The notes: generated by a model not told the origin, from the letters alone. A stretch of 64,000 bases of DNA from Tenrec ecaudatus (GCF_050624435.1 NC_134541.1:11028995-11092994); one strand, 5' to 3'. Counted from the first letter of the stretch, positions 32,051 through 43,796 are shown. Made by a program: numbers and translations.

Positions 32051-32883
32051 CTGCAGGTTGGGAGATCCGTCCATCATTCTGTTCCTGCGGCTGCTCCTCC
32101 GAGGTGGTAGCTATGGTCTAGATCCAAGAGGTTCTCTATGCAGAGATCGCAGGTTCCAAGGACACACTCCGCTCCTAGCTACTGCTGGTCCCCAGGTCCC
32201 CTGCTGCTCAGAGGGCTCATTATAATTTATACACAGCTGGATGCCGCTCCAGGGAATCCTGTTCACAACTACTCACAGGTGAATCCTATCAGTAGCGTCC
32301 CTCACCTTCTTACCAGACCCACGAAGGAAAAGGTGGTTTGGTTAGAAGACCCTGGGTACGAGCGCCACATTAAATAACTCCCTGCGATTGCAGTGTCTGA
32401 GAGAGGGTGAGCTTTGCCCGGAACACAGCGCCAAGGAAACTCCTCTTTCAAATGATGGGCTGCTCGCATCAGATCACAAAAAACAAAGGATGATTACATT
32501 AGTGTCCGCCAGATCACTGAGAACTGCATCCTAGCTGAGCTGGCACCTAGCATTAACCGTTAGTGTAGGTCTGGTGGAGGCCAAGACTTTGCCCTGTTAG
32601 CATGTTTTCAGGTGACGCCCGGGCTCCCAGGAGCTGTGGGCTGGGGACCACTCTGAGAACCAAGCTGTGCATCTGGGAAAGAGGGGCAGGATCCAGATCT
32701 CACTTTCTAGTCCTGTGTTACGTAGTGAGAGGTGTCCACAGGAGGCTGGGGTGTTTGATTCACACATCAGAGTAAGACCTGGGACATCAGTGTGCCAGGA
32801 GCTTTCAACAGAAGCCATTCCACTTCCTGCACCAATGGAGAACATTGAGTCCCTGTGTTTAATCAAATGCCCCCCAACCAAGC
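32051..32883. other. Intron 2, unassigned
   Basis: Could be further retroelement sequence linked to the tandem repeat; nothing diagnostic. Confidence 0.3.
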
Positions 32884-33205
32884 AAACCCCACTGCTGCCA
32901 AGTCAATTCCAACTCGTAGCCATCCTACAGGGCAAAATGGAATCTTTACAAAAGCAAACTCCCTCGTCTTTCTCCTGTGGAGCGACTGATGGGGTCGAAC
33001 TGCCAACTTTGGGTTAGCAGCCAAAGCACTTAATCACTGTACCACTGACCCAGAAAACCCACACCCGCTGCCATCTGCCAGGACTGTAAATCTACATGGG
33101 AGCGGATAGCTTCAACGCTGTCCCAAGGGGTGACTGGTGGGTTTGAACCTCCAACCTTTCAGCAGGCAGTCCAGCACGTGCCTGACAGCAGCACCAGGGC
33201 CCCTG
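32884..33205 (-). repeat. Two adjacent AfroSINE-like SINEs (antisense)
   Basis: Copy one, 32884-33048: aagtcaattccaactcgtag, gaactgccaactttgggtta. Copy two, 33056-33205: ccgctgccatctgccaggac, gggtttgaacctccaacc, agcaccagggcccctg. Confidence 0.75.
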
Positions 33206-33331
33206 CTGCACCGAGGCTCATTGCAATCCCAGCTGCTGACAAGCCCAGGTGTTCAGGACGGTGGAAGAATGGTCCTGTGATTGTCATGGGTGCCACAGAG
33301 TTGGGGAGCAGGAGCTCAGACAGTCGCGATG

Positions 33332-33411
33332 GGTGGGCTTCCGAAAGTTGATGGGAAAACGTCATTCTCTTTCGATTCTGCGTGTCCCCAAACTTTCTGA
33401 ACGCCCTGGTA
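33332..33411 (+). mobile_element. Mariner-type MITE, second copy
   Basis: An 80-bp element with inverted ends: gtgggcttccgaaagttgatg and aaactttctgaacgccctgg. It resembles the element at 12900-12980. Confidence 0.6.
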
Positions 33412-33490
33412 TAAAAGGGAGGCTCTCCAAGCTTTGTGTCATGATGTATGTAACTGCCCATACACTCACTGCTTCACACAACCTAGCACA

Positions 33491-33990
33491 TGTTGTTGTT
33501 GTTGTTGTTGTTGTTAGGAGCCATCAACTCGGTCCAATGCATTGCGGCAGAACAAAGCTCTGCCTGGTCCTGCACCTTCCTCACAGTCAGCGGTCCTTGA
33601 GTTTCATCCCATCGACCCAGTTACTGTGTCAGTCCCTCTGGTCAAGGGCCTTCCTCTCTTTTGCCGCCCCTCTACCTGGGAACTAATCTCTCCTACATGT
33701 CCAAAGTACGTGAGACAAAGTCTTACTCTCTAAGGAGCATTCCGGCTGTACTTCTTCCCAGACAAACGTGTTTATCCTCTTGGCACTCCATGGAACTTTC
33801 CAATATTCTTCACCAAGACCCTGTAATTTAATGCATTGATTCTTCGTCTCAGGGTCTCAGAAATGGTGTGCTTGTTTTCAAACGTACGACAGAATATAGC
33901 CAGACATTTCAAACCCGTGGGGCGAGCACTCTCCGTCCGTTCACCCGAAACCTGCCGTGAATGAAGAGCAGGTGGTCTTTGCCTTATAAT
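33491..33990 (-). mobile_element. RTE LINE 3' region (antisense) with (GTT)n tail
   Basis: A (GTT)9 run at 33491-33516 is the antisense (AAC)n tail. Then gagccatcaactcggtccaa, atcgacccagttactgtgtc, tctctaaggagcattccggc and ggcactccatggaac follow in RTE order. Confidence 0.8.
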
Positions 33991-34282
33991 GCCACCGGCA
34001 CTTCACGACCGCCCTTTATCGTTACTATTATTTTACACAGCTAATCCCTAGTCATGGGGACTAGGTACAATGTTGCTGAGTCTAATTTGCTGATGTTACC
34101 ATTCTTAGCTGTGCACTTGAAGATATCTGAGTTTATGATTTACGGCTCAAAACACTGGGGCTTTAGTTGCTTTGAAACCTGGCCCCAAACGCTCATGGTT
34201 TTGCTAACGCCGATAGGCAGATTGAGGAAGCGCTGCAGTGTTCCCAGATAATCTGTGAAGAAAAGCAAGGAAAGGACCATAC

Positions 34283-34478
34283 AGACAACCCTCGCTGGTT
34301 TTCTGGCTGGCCGGGATGTACCTGCAAGGGCAGCAGTTCAAACCCACCAGCCACCCTGTGGGGAAAAGATGAGGCTGTCTATTCCTGTCAAGTGTTACTG
34401 CCTTGCAAACCCACACAGGGAGTCATGCTCTGTGCTGTAAGGTCGCTGTGAGTCAACACCGACTCGATGGTCGTAAGA
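34283..34478 (+). repeat. AfroSINE-like SINE
   Basis: aagggcagcagttcaaaccc, aaaagatgaggctgtctatt, ggtcgctgtgagtcaacacc and gactcgatggtcgtaag. Confidence 0.8.
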
Positions 34479-34900
34479 AAGGGGGAGAACTGAGGCTTAT
34501 TTAACAGAAGGTCTAGGTTCGGGTGCTCCGGCTCACCCTCCGATTGCCTTGCTCCCCGTCATGTTGACGGCAGGACTGCCACAGGTGGCAGTAACCCAGG
34601 CGCCTTCTGTCCAAGGACGAGATAGGCGGAATAATCAGGGAGCAAGAGTCACGAGGCGAGCTTCCTCGTCGGCCTCGCTTTCTCTCCCTCCCTTTTTGGA
34701 AGCGGATCCAGGAGGAGACGCCTCTAGAAATCCCCAGCAGGTCCTGCTCCATCATCCATGGGGTCAGACCTGGGTTAGGCCACCACACACCCCTAAGCAA
34801 CCAGGGAGCCGTGGGAAGCAGTGTGCCCACGCTCATGCCCTGCAGAGGGATGGCCGAAGGGTGCTCCTATTCAGAAAGGAATAACCACCGTGTCCTTCAG

Positions 34901-35062
34901 TTTCAGCTCCAGAATTCGTTTTCGAACACGGCTATCAAACCTACCTGCCCACGGAAGGCAGTGAGAACCAGACCGCCACCGTCATCTCCCTTCCTGCCAA
35001 ATCTCGCACCAAAAAGCCCGCCGCGCCCCCTGCTCAGAAAAGACTGAACTGTTGCTATCCAG
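34901..35062 (+). CDS. ZFP64: ZFP64 coding exon 3 (residues 96-150)
   Basis: The acceptor is accgtgtccttcag before 34901 and the donor is gtaaag at 35063. The exon is 162 nt and symmetric in phase 1. It encodes SAPEFVFEHGYQTYLPTEG, then a polar linker with a basic patch (SRTKKPAAPPAQKR) that could serve in nuclear import, and ends with the first half of zinc finger 2 (NCCYP, Cys146/Cys147). The finger is therefore split by intron 3. Skipping this exon would keep the frame but remove the first Cys ligands of finger 2. The upstream open frame through 34811-34900 is intronic and not part of the protein. Confidence 0.95.
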
Positions 35063-35601
35063 GTAAAGAGCTGCTTGTACAGGGCGTGGGAGTTGACACG
35101 GGTGCCCCGGGCTTCCTCTCAGAATCCCCATAACTGGACGTGGACGGCCTCCCAGCTCATTCCTTGCATGCCCTGCGCCATCGATACACACACCGCCACC
35201 GGTCAGCCCTTTTCCTGGCTCCTGTCACTACAGGTGTGGGTTCTACAGCTTTTAGGGGCCTGGGCTTTGATGTGGGGCTTGTGGGAACTTCAGCTTGACA
35301 TGTGTTTTTCTTCCGGCAATATCTTGGAAAGACACTCAGGAAGTTCCCATCTTTTGTCAACAACAACAAACAAATCATTTCAGGCTTATATAAAAGTTGC
35401 AAACAGCTGAGTGTGTACTTCCCATAGAGACCCCTGAAGGTTAGCATTTGACCACATTGGCTCAGTCCTTCCTCCAGGGGACCCTATCATTTCCTCTCGG
35501 GCCCTGGCGGATGAATTGCAGGCACGGTGCCCTTTTACCAGCACGTATTGCCTCAAACAAGGAAACCGATTTCTAGAGCCGCAGCACAGTCACCTCCAAC
35601 C

Positions 35602-35797
35602 AAAAAACAAAGCTCACTGCCATTAAGTCGACTCTGATCGAGCAGGGTAGACCCAGCCCTGTGGGTTTCCAAGACTGGAACTCCATACGGGAGAGAAGAA
35701 AGCCCCCTCTTTGCCCCCCAGAGCAGCTGGGGTTTCAGACTATTGACCTTGCGGTTAGCAGCCCAACATGTAACCACTACACCACCAGGGCTCCTGC
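35602..35797 (-). repeat. AfroSINE-like SINE (antisense)
   Basis: ctcactgccattaagtcgac, gcggttagcagcccaacatg and caccaccagggctcctg. Intron 3. Confidence 0.85.
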
Positions 35798-36896
35798 GGG
35801 ACCATCAGAGCTGGGCGTTGACCTCTGTGTGTATCATTACCAAAGCTGGAGTCCCGAGGTGGAGCAAATGGGTAAACACTGGTGGTTTTTAAAGGGAGGT
35901 GCCTCCGAAGAAAGGCCGGGTGGCCTGCTGAAATCAGCCACTGAAAACGCTGGGGAGCACCGTGGTCCTGTCGCACGTGTTTGCTCGCGCCAGCAGCTAC
36001 TATGGTCAGTTCTGGCCTAGCTAGGGAAATCTGACTCGTGCCACGGAGGTCCATCCTGCCAAAGGAGAAGCCTTTTTCCCCTCTCCGTAAGCACCTTACA
36101 TTTAGGTCTCATGTGTTGCTGTGTATTAGAATTACCCGTGGGCAGTGGGTTTGGTTTGGGTTTGGGGTTAGTTCCCTTTCATGGTTCCTCAGCTTTTGTC
36201 CTTCGTGACCTTCACTTTGTTTACGGAGAGCCCAGTGATTTTGTTGCCTGTGCCTGTCTGCGTCTGGTTTATCTGCTGTTTACTTGCGAGAGGAGCGAGT
36301 TAATGCAGCTTTAAGCAGAAGCCACCACAGTGGCGGGATTGCATCTTTTGAGGTGTGTCCTAACAAGAGGCACTTGATGTCCATTTGTCCCATTTCTGCG
36401 GTGTCAGCATTAATCACTGGGCTACGATGGTTTCTACCAGGCTTCTTCATGCCGAAGATGAAGTGTCTCTGTGAGCCCCTGAAGCTACTGCCCTGAGATC
36501 ATCTGTAAATCTGAACCCACAAAAATGTCCCCTGCAGTCACCTTTATACCAAAGTATCATTCAGCTTATGCGAGGGGAGGAGGCCTGCCTTAAGCAGGGT
36601 GCTTTTTAAAGATCTCTATGGGATCCAATTGACAAGGGCAACTAGACAGGTTAGGTAAGAAACTGAGGGGGGCGGAGCCTTGCATTAATGGGGAGGAGCG
36701 GCTCAGAAAAGGAGGTTGCGATTTGTTACACAATTGTTACAAAACACAGCAAGAATGTAAACCAATGTCACTTTGCCCCTTCTGTTGGATTGGGGTACTT
36801 GTGCTGTGTATACTCTCGGTGCCTCCCCCACCCCACCCTTCTGGAAAAAGGATTCATTGTATCTTTTTGGAATTGATCTTTCCTTGTCTTTTCCAG
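35798..36896. other. Intron 3, 3' part, unassigned
   Basis: A possible SINE 3' tail near 36140 (gggcagtgggtttggtttggg); the rest is not recognised. Confidence 0.35.
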
Positions 36897-36959
36897 GTTG
36901 CCAATTCAAGACGGCATATGGCATGAAGGACATGGAGCGGCATTTAAAAATCCACACAG
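36897..36959 (+). CDS. ZFP64: ZFP64 coding exon 4 (residues 150-171, rest of finger 2)
   Basis: This 63-nt exon has a good polypyrimidine tract and acceptor (ttccttgtcttttccag, ending 36896) and a gtaagg donor at 36960. It encodes CQFKTAYGMKDMERHLKIHT and completes zinc finger 2 with Cys151, His165 and His169. It is symmetric in phase 1. It is too short to be found by ORF length alone. I recognised it from the finger motif and from the need for a G-initial codon to join both neighbours. Skipping would leave Cys146/147 without their His partners. Confidence 0.95.
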
Positions 36960-38020
36960 GTAAGGCACCCCAGACACCCTGGACGCCTGTGCTCTGCTAG
37001 GAACTGGGAGGGCTCTAAGTCAGGGGTGCTATGGGGTGCAGAACCCCATTGGTCTCGGCATAAGTTGACTAAATGCAAGAGGCGCATTTTCACAAGCGAT
37101 GTTGGCAGTTAAGTGTTTCAGGCAAGAGTCTGCAGTGCTGGAGAGTATATGAGGCAGCCGTGCAAAGGGGGGTTGTAAGCGGTGATCCCCATTTTGAAAA
37201 GAAATCTGGCGAAATCAGTTGCAATGCTGAGTGTGTGTAGTCTTCCCACTTAGGGGAGGCATTTCTATAAAAATAAACGTTCCTGTGTGTGTGCGTGTGT
37301 TTGTGTCAGGCGGGCGTAGGGAACGCAGAGGAAGGAGAGAGGAGTGTTGCCTCCGTCACTGGATACAGTGAGCTTGTGTTACTGTGGCTTTGGTGAAGGT
37401 CATCGTAAACCCTGGCAGCCCCCAACTTATGACAAGATTCTGTTCCTGCAACGCTCTCATTAAGTCAGTTCTGACGTACCTTGAAGACCTCGTTTTCTGC
37501 TGTTTTTACTGTGCATCACTACTGCTTTTTATTACCAGTATCAAAAGCGTAGCATTGAACATCTGCAAGAGAACATCTGCGAGTGATGATGTCACACATT
37601 ACAATGCTTATTAATGATAAGATTACGTAAGTGTGGTCTGGCATAACGGGGCTGTGTCATCCGTCGGGACTGCCTGTGTTTTTGTAAAAGGGCAGGGAGT
37701 GGGCGGAGAGGGGGGATCACAGCTTAAGAGGACGCGGCTCTCCGTCAAGGGCGTTGGCATTTTGGAAAAAAATAATGGTGGTGGTTGAGACGCTAGGATG
37801 CACGTGCTGCCCTGCACTGTACTTAGAAATAAATGTTGAGACGATGTTTTGTTGTATAGATTATTATAATAAAACAGAACATTAAAAAATTACTAGTACA
37901 GGGGAAAAGAATCGAGTGCTCATGCCTGATGATCTTGATTTTCTTTACTTTTTTATTTTTAATATTTCTATGTTGAGAAGCTGCTTTAGTATGGCTTTTG
38001 GAACAAAGTATTCCCACACC
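36960..38020. other. Intron 4, 5' part, unassigned
   Basis: A short GT-rich stretch at 37278-37308. The block 37400-37640 (cccccaacttatgacaagat, ttaagtcagttctgacgtac) looks repeat-like but I cannot name it. Confidence 0.35.
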
Positions 38021-38021
38021 A

Positions 38022-38190
38022 AACCATGGAGTTGGCTCTGGTATAGTATCTGCAAGGCTGTTGACATCTTTACAGAGCAGAGAGCCTCCTCTTCCTCCCT
38101 CAGAACAGCTGGGGGCAGGGGCGTTGGGGGGGTAGGATTTAGACCACCCACCTGGTGGTTAGCTGTCCAGCACTTGCCCCAAAGCCCCTA
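38022..38190 (-). repeat. AfroSINE-like SINE (antisense), diverged
   Basis: catggagttggctctggtat, catctttacagagcagag, cacctggtggttagctgtcc. Confidence 0.55.
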
Positions 38191-38539
38191 AAGCCACTGC
38201 TTATCAGCGGGTCATGATTATTTAAATGCCGGCCTGTATGACTTCAGAGGGTATACACGTGTACAGGGTAGGAACACACTGAAATTCAGGGCCCCAAATC
38301 GGTTGGTTAGCATCCGCTCTGGAGGTGTGAGACTGGCAGGCCTGATGTCATTGGGATCACCGTCCTCTCTCAGCAGCCTCTCAGCGTCGGGTCACTTGCT
38401 AGTATAATTACCCAAGGGCTCACATTTCAAATATGTGGTATTTTCAATATAACGAAGAATAGTAAGGGCCACCTTTGTTTCCTGTGTTGAAGTTCACCCA
38501 GACTTGTGCATACTTAGCATACTTGTGGATGAAGGAATA

Positions 38540-38726
38540 AACACCAAACACCAAACTCACTACCATCGAGTACATAGCGACTCAAAGCTACCCTATAGGA
38601 CCAGACAGAACTGCCTTTGTGGGTTTCCAACACCGAACCTTTCCCCGGGAGTAGGGAGCCTGGTGGTTTTGAAGTGCTCGCCTTGCAGTTAGCAATGTAG
38701 CGTGTCACCCTCTACACCACCATTAG
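38540..38726 (-). repeat. AfroSINE-like SINE (antisense)
   Basis: ccaaactcactaccatcgag, tataggaccagacagaactg, tcgccttgcagttagcaat. Confidence 0.8.
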
Positions 38727-39212
38727 TAACAGCGATTGGAAAAGCACAACATACATACAATATACATATAAATTCTGCACCTTTTCAGAATGTATCTTCT
38801 TCCCTCACTTGGCCAATCTGGAGATGGTTTCCAAGCTGGGTGACTGCCACCTCTGAAAAAGTGTCCTGACCTCAGTTACTCACAGAGCATTAGATGTGTG
38901 TATTACCCTTGCCACGAACGGGAGCCAGGTTCTCTAATGGCAGAGCGGGCAGAAACCCACCTTGTTCCCCCCACCCCCATCACACATCTGCTCCAGGATG
39001 CAAATCACACAGTGGGGCGACCTGAGAGCTGTGCAGCCACTAACGGTGCTGAGAAACTGTGCGTTTTACATTTCCACTACTAAAATCTTCAGTAACCAAT
39101 TTACTTTAAATAAATTGTTAGATATATTCTTAAATCCCAGATGTTTATTCTGTGGTGAAAGTGATCAGACTTGGCTGAGAATTGATGCTAGCACTTGACT
39201 ATTTAGCCTTTG

Positions 39213-39378
39213 AAGAGAGCCCTGGGTCAGTAGTTCAAACCCACCAGCTGCTCCCCAGGAGAGAGATGAGGCTGTCTTCTCCTGTAATGAGTTACAGCCT
39301 TAGAAGTCCAATGGCGCTGTGTCCTCTGCCCTAAAGGGTCACTAGGAGTCAAAACTGCCATGATGACAAGGGGTTAAT
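39213..39378 (+). repeat. AfroSINE-like SINE
   Basis: gggtcagtagttcaaaccca, gagagatgaggctgtcttc, agggtcactaggagtcaaaa. Confidence 0.75.
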
Positions 39379-39639
39379 GAGCAGTTAGCTTTTGGTCAAA
39401 GTACAGATTTGATGCCTGTGAGACAAAAAGTGAACATACTGCCCTGCACCCCACCTCCTTCTCATCTCACACCCCAAAGTCACCAGCCTTGGTTGTCTCA
39501 AACGTATGGTGACAACGTTTTCATATGCCTGTACTGGGCCTAAAGCATGGGTTTAAAACATCTATTTCCTCTTTATTAAGTCAGTGCCGTATGTACTATC
39601 AAATGCTCTATGTGCTATCAAGTACCCTACACACAACAG

Positions 39640-39806
39640 TCAAGTACTCCATTGCTAATGGAAAGTCGACGGTTCGAGCCCACCAGCTACTACTTAGGAG
39701 ACAAGACCTGGCGATCTGCACCTGGAAAGGTTATAGTCTAGAAAACCCTACGGGCAGTTTTATGGAGTTGCTGTGAGTCAGAATTGACGCAGAGGCCTGC
39801 ACCAAC
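39640..39806 (+). repeat. AfroSINE-like SINE with intact B-box-like motif
   Basis: ctaatggaaagtcgacggttcgagccc includes a good GGTTCGA B-box. Ends gttgctgtgagtcagaattg. Confidence 0.75.
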
Positions 39807-40184
39807 AACCGACACTGGTGCGGCCCCCTGCTTTCCCCATTCCACATTGGGTGCCTTTCCACATTCGTGTGTTAGAATCCCCAATCATCTCAGTGGCTCC
39901 ATCATGTACGGGCACAACCACCCACGGTGAAACACTGCCATGTTGTGGGAAAACACAGCTGAACCGGTTTCACCTGCAGAAAGTACCTAATGGAAAGGTG
40001 GATGTTACTGTGGCTGAAAGTTCAAGACAAACCCAGTGGTAGTCCCAGCTGGCGAGACCCAAGAAAGCATGCCTTTCAAGAAGTATGTGTTTCAACTGCG
40101 GTTAGACAAGAGCTTGGATTTTTTGTTTTGTTTTGTTTATCCCCAAAGACCACACACACAACTACGCAAAAATACAGAGGGCGA

Positions 40185-40393
40185 TAAACCAAAAACCAGA
40201 CTCACTGCCACCCAGTCGATGCCAACTCATAGCGACCCTGTAGGACAGAGTAGAACTGCCCCTGTGGGTTTCTGAGACGGTGACTCTTTACTGGCATAGA
40301 AGCCCCCTCTTTCTTTTGAAGAGCTGCTAGTGGTTTTGAACTGCTGACCTTGCAATTGGCAGACTAACAAATAACCACGACACTGGTTAGGTT
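40185..40393 (-). repeat. AfroSINE-like SINE (antisense)
   Basis: gactcactgccacccagtcg, tcatagcgaccctgtaggac, ggttttgaactgctgacc. Confidence 0.87.
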
Positions 40394-40542
40394 AGCCAAA
40401 AAGGAAGAAAGCCAAGCAGTTTCCTGTTAAAGAAACTGCTCACCATAAATCTTCTGCCCTTCGTTGGCAAGCACTTGGACATAGATTCACACCTAGCTAG
40501 CTGCAAGGGAGGCGGGAAATGTGTTTGTTAGCTGGCCAGCCT

Positions 40543-40695
40543 TTGTTGGGTGCTGTCTAGTTGATTCGGAATCACAGTGGGTCCACATTACCGGACAGAA
40601 CTTTCTTTCCTGTAATCTTTACACCAGGTCTTTCTCCCTGGGTGACTTTAAACTGCCAGCCACTCCAAGCACTTAACCCTTGGCACCCCTTGGGC
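40543..40695 (-). repeat. AfroSINE-related SINE (antisense), older
   Basis: gttgggtgctgtctagttga, caggtctttctccctgggtg, ccactccaagcacttaaccc. Confidence 0.6.
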
Positions 40696-41037
40696 TCTTT
40701 GTTAGCAGGTAACCTGTGAACCTGTCGGCAGTCTACCTTCTAGAGTCAGTCTGTTATGAGGAACAGGGGGTTAGTGGAAACTACATCCAAAGAACAATTT
40801 CTTACATTATGTAGCTGTACCTGAATGGTCTCCTTCGTTGCCTTCTGCTTTCAAATAATACAAAATTAGCATCGGCAGTGAGGGGAAAGAAATAGAAATC
40901 ACCAATACGCAAAATGGAAAAAGAAAATTGTGCGCTGGTAAGATGTTAGCTCATTGCCAGTCTTCATCGTGGAGTGTTTTTTGTTTTGTTTTCTTTCTCC
41001 TGAATCCTCTGCCAAGTCTCAGATTGATCTATTTTTC

Positions 41038-41238
41038 ATAAAAGCAAACCAACAACTGCCTGCAGTCGAGTTGACGCTGACAGAGTAGAACAACAACTCT
41101 GTAGGGCTCCGAGCATGTGAGTCGTTCAGGAAGGAGACTGCCGGTCTTTCTCGCGCCAAGCCGCTGGTTAGTTTCAAACCACGGATCTCTCAGCGCACAG
41201 CCTCCTGGGTGCTTGGCCCGCTGCGCCACCAGCCACGT
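41038..41238 (-). repeat. AfroSINE-like SINE next to exon 5
   Basis: ctgcctgcagtcgagttgac, agtttcaaaccacggatctc and cgctgcgccaccag. Its edge is about 57 bp from the exon 5 acceptor. Confidence 0.75.
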
Positions 41239-41294
41239 TTCTGTTCTTTTTCTCACCATTTTTCCTGATGGCCTCTGTGTGTGTGTGTTTGCAG

Positions 41295-41546
41295 GAGACA
41301 AACCCCACAAGTGTGAAGTCTGTGGCAAGTGCTTCAGCCGCAAGGACAAGCTCAAGACGCACGCGCGGTGCCACACCGGGGTCAAGCCGTACAAGTGCAA
41401 GACGTGCGACTACGCGGCGGCCGACAGCAGCAGCCTGAACAAGCACCTGCGCATTCATTCCGACGAGCGGCCCTTCAAGTGCCAGCTGTGCCCGTACGCC
41501 AGCCGCAACTCCAGCCAGCTCACCGTCCACCTCCGCTCGCACACCG
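41295..41546 (+). CDS. ZFP64: ZFP64 coding exon 5 (residues 171-255, fingers 3-5)
   Basis: The acceptor is gtgtgtgtttgcag before 41295 and the donor is gtaggt at 41547. The exon is 252 nt and symmetric in phase 1. It encodes three classical C2H2 fingers at a regular 28-residue spacing: finger 3 (Cys177, Cys180, His193, His197), finger 4 (Cys205, Cys208, His221, His225) and finger 5 (Cys233, Cys236, His249, His253). The linkers are TGVKPYK and SDERPFK. Codons are strongly G/C-ending and CpG-rich compared with the flanks. Finger 3 reads KTHARCH where I recall KTHMRCH in human. An old AfroSINE lies just upstream of the acceptor. Confidence 0.97.
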
Positions 41547-42960
41547 GTAGGTGCCTCCCGCTGCGCTGCGCGGGGCTCCGCTTCCCACTGCCTGAGGCCT
41601 AAGCGCAGATCACCGCACCTGCCGGAGGTGGGTGGGGCGTACGCGCCCCCGTGGGGAAGGGGGATGTGCAGTGTGGCCTTTCCTCTGCCCTGCTGAGCCG
41701 TTCTGAGCACAACCGGTGCGGTGGGGGCGTCCAATTCATGACTCCATGGAAATCTCGGCGAGTCTCTTTAGAAAACTTTGTAGCATGCTCCTTGGCAAGC
41801 GGTGTGATGGATGGAGGAAGTGCGCTGAAGGAAACCCGGGTAGCGACCGTGCATCTTTCATTCCTCCCCCACGTGTGGGCGAGGCACTCTGATCCTTTTA
41901 GAAAGGCTACTCCGCAAGCATTCCGCGTGGGAAGCTTGATGGAATTCCCTGTGAAGTCGGCAGGCGAGGTCACTTACAAGACAGGCGCCTTGTCCTCTGG
42001 TGAGTGTGTGGGTTAGCTATGGGCATGGTGACGCTGTGTGACAGCGGACACTAAACCTCAATTGGCATAGCATGGCACCTGTGTATTGCCCACATGCCTG
42101 GGGTCAGCTGGCGTTGGCCCGACACCCCGGTTGGTCTTGAGTGGTTGTGATCAGATGTGTGGCACAGGCCGTGACCTCGGGATGTGGCTGACATGGCAGG
42201 TGGTGCTCCGAGCAGTTCTCGACCCTGGGCCGGCCCAGGCTTGTCCATCTCGCAGGGATGGCAGGGACACGTGTCCCCAGGGGTGAGCACGTCTCAAGGC
42301 TGCATTTAGTCTGAAAACATCCCATTGGCTCAAGCAAGTTGCATTGGATAGGCCTGGTAGATTGAAGTTCACCCTCTGTTCCGAATCACTACAAAATCCA
42401 GGAGGCAGGGAAGTGTCGAGAATCCAGGCCATGTTTATAAAGGACCACCAACTACCGTTCTACCCACCACCATTCACATCTCTCCCACAATGGGAAATGC
42501 ACTCTCCCTCCCCAAACCACTACAAGCTTTTCCCAGACATAGGACCATTCAAGACCAGTGTCTTGTGATCTGTGATGGGCTGGGACGTGGCTCCTTTTGA
42601 TCTTTGATGTAAAAGACAAGTTGCCAGACCTGTAGCCCAGCACCATCATGTAAGGGCGGAACAGAGCCAGAATTACATTACTGCCCAAAAGGGAGACACC
42701 AGCCAGCCAGCCGCTGTCCCCAGCCTTGCTAAAGCCCCTCTGGGGACAGGAAGTATTTCTTAATTTGGCTTTGGATCCCCTCCCTGGCTCCGGTGTCCCC
42801 TGGAACTCCCTTCCCATAGCCTTCCTTAGCTACTTCTGAAGAGGATTGGAAAGTAAGTCTTTTGAGAAAAATTCTGCCTGCTTCCCAACTACAAAACACT
42901 TGGGGTTTTTTATGTGCTGTTTTAGTCTACGCTGGCAACAGTTTGCTAAGAAACTCAAAA
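41547..42960. other. Intron 5, 5' part, unassigned
   Basis: Single-copy-looking intronic sequence; frames on both strands (41599-42817) lack any motif. Confidence 0.4.
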
Positions 42961-42961
42961 G

Positions 42962-43146
42962 AGCCAAAGTCACTGCCATCTAATGAATGCTGACACACAG
43001 CGACTCCATAAGACAGAAGAGAACTGCCATGTGGGTTTCTAAAATGTAAATCTTTATGGGAATGGAAAGCCTCATCTTTATCCCATGGTGTGGCTGGTGG
43101 TTTCCAACTGCCCACCTTGTGGTTAGTAGCCGACGTCTGGCTCCTC
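42962..43146 (-). repeat. AfroSINE-like SINE (antisense)
   Basis: agtcactgccatctaatgaa, ggtggtttccaactgcccac, cttgtggttagtagcc. Confidence 0.75.
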
Positions 43147-43796
43147 TGTCAGTAGAGCTATCTTAAAAACCATGTGAATGTCCCGTGTATCTATGTGCCA
43201 AAAGTTTCCCCTTCCCCCACAACCCAATTCTTGTAAAGACTCGCCTTCCTCTGTAAACTCACTGATGGGCGTTTGCAGCACCGCTGGCTGCTGAAGCTGC
43301 AGTCCCTTGAGGCTACTTCAAGTCCTTTGGTGTACCTGAGAGACGCGACTTGGCACCCGCTAAATATCCTCTGAGGCATTTTCAGACCATCTCCTGTTCA
43401 CCTCTCTCCTTTGCCTTCCCCACGAAGATCAGTCTCCTGAATATGATGTTTTCCCCTTGCTTTATCTTCTCAGGAAATCATTTTCTGGCTACAGAAGCCA
43501 GAGATGAGAAACTAGCCTGGCGAACCTTGACCTTTCCATATGTGCTCTCAATTCGCCAGGAAAATGGTCTGCTCTTTTTTTAAGCATGTCGCGTTCTCAT
43601 CAGACCTTGTACTCCGCCGTTGGTCAGAGATGGCAGTGAGTCACTTAGCCTCAAAGTTCACCAGGTGTGTTTTCTAGCCTCTAAGTTACCCCAGGTAGCA
43701 AGTGCTTTGTTACAAAGACATGTGGTCTGCCGGTTTTCTAGCCGCTATCTGCAGCATGTGTTGGGGTTCTGTTGTGGGGGAGGGAAGATGTTGAAG
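43147..43796. other. Intron 5, unassigned
   Basis: No gene or repeat recognised. Confidence 0.35.

Noticed and set aside
18205-39806. tRNA genes suggested by B-box-like GGTTCGA motifs in sense SINEs
   Set aside because: These are tRNA-derived SINE heads without cloverleaf arms or a proper A box to B box spacing.
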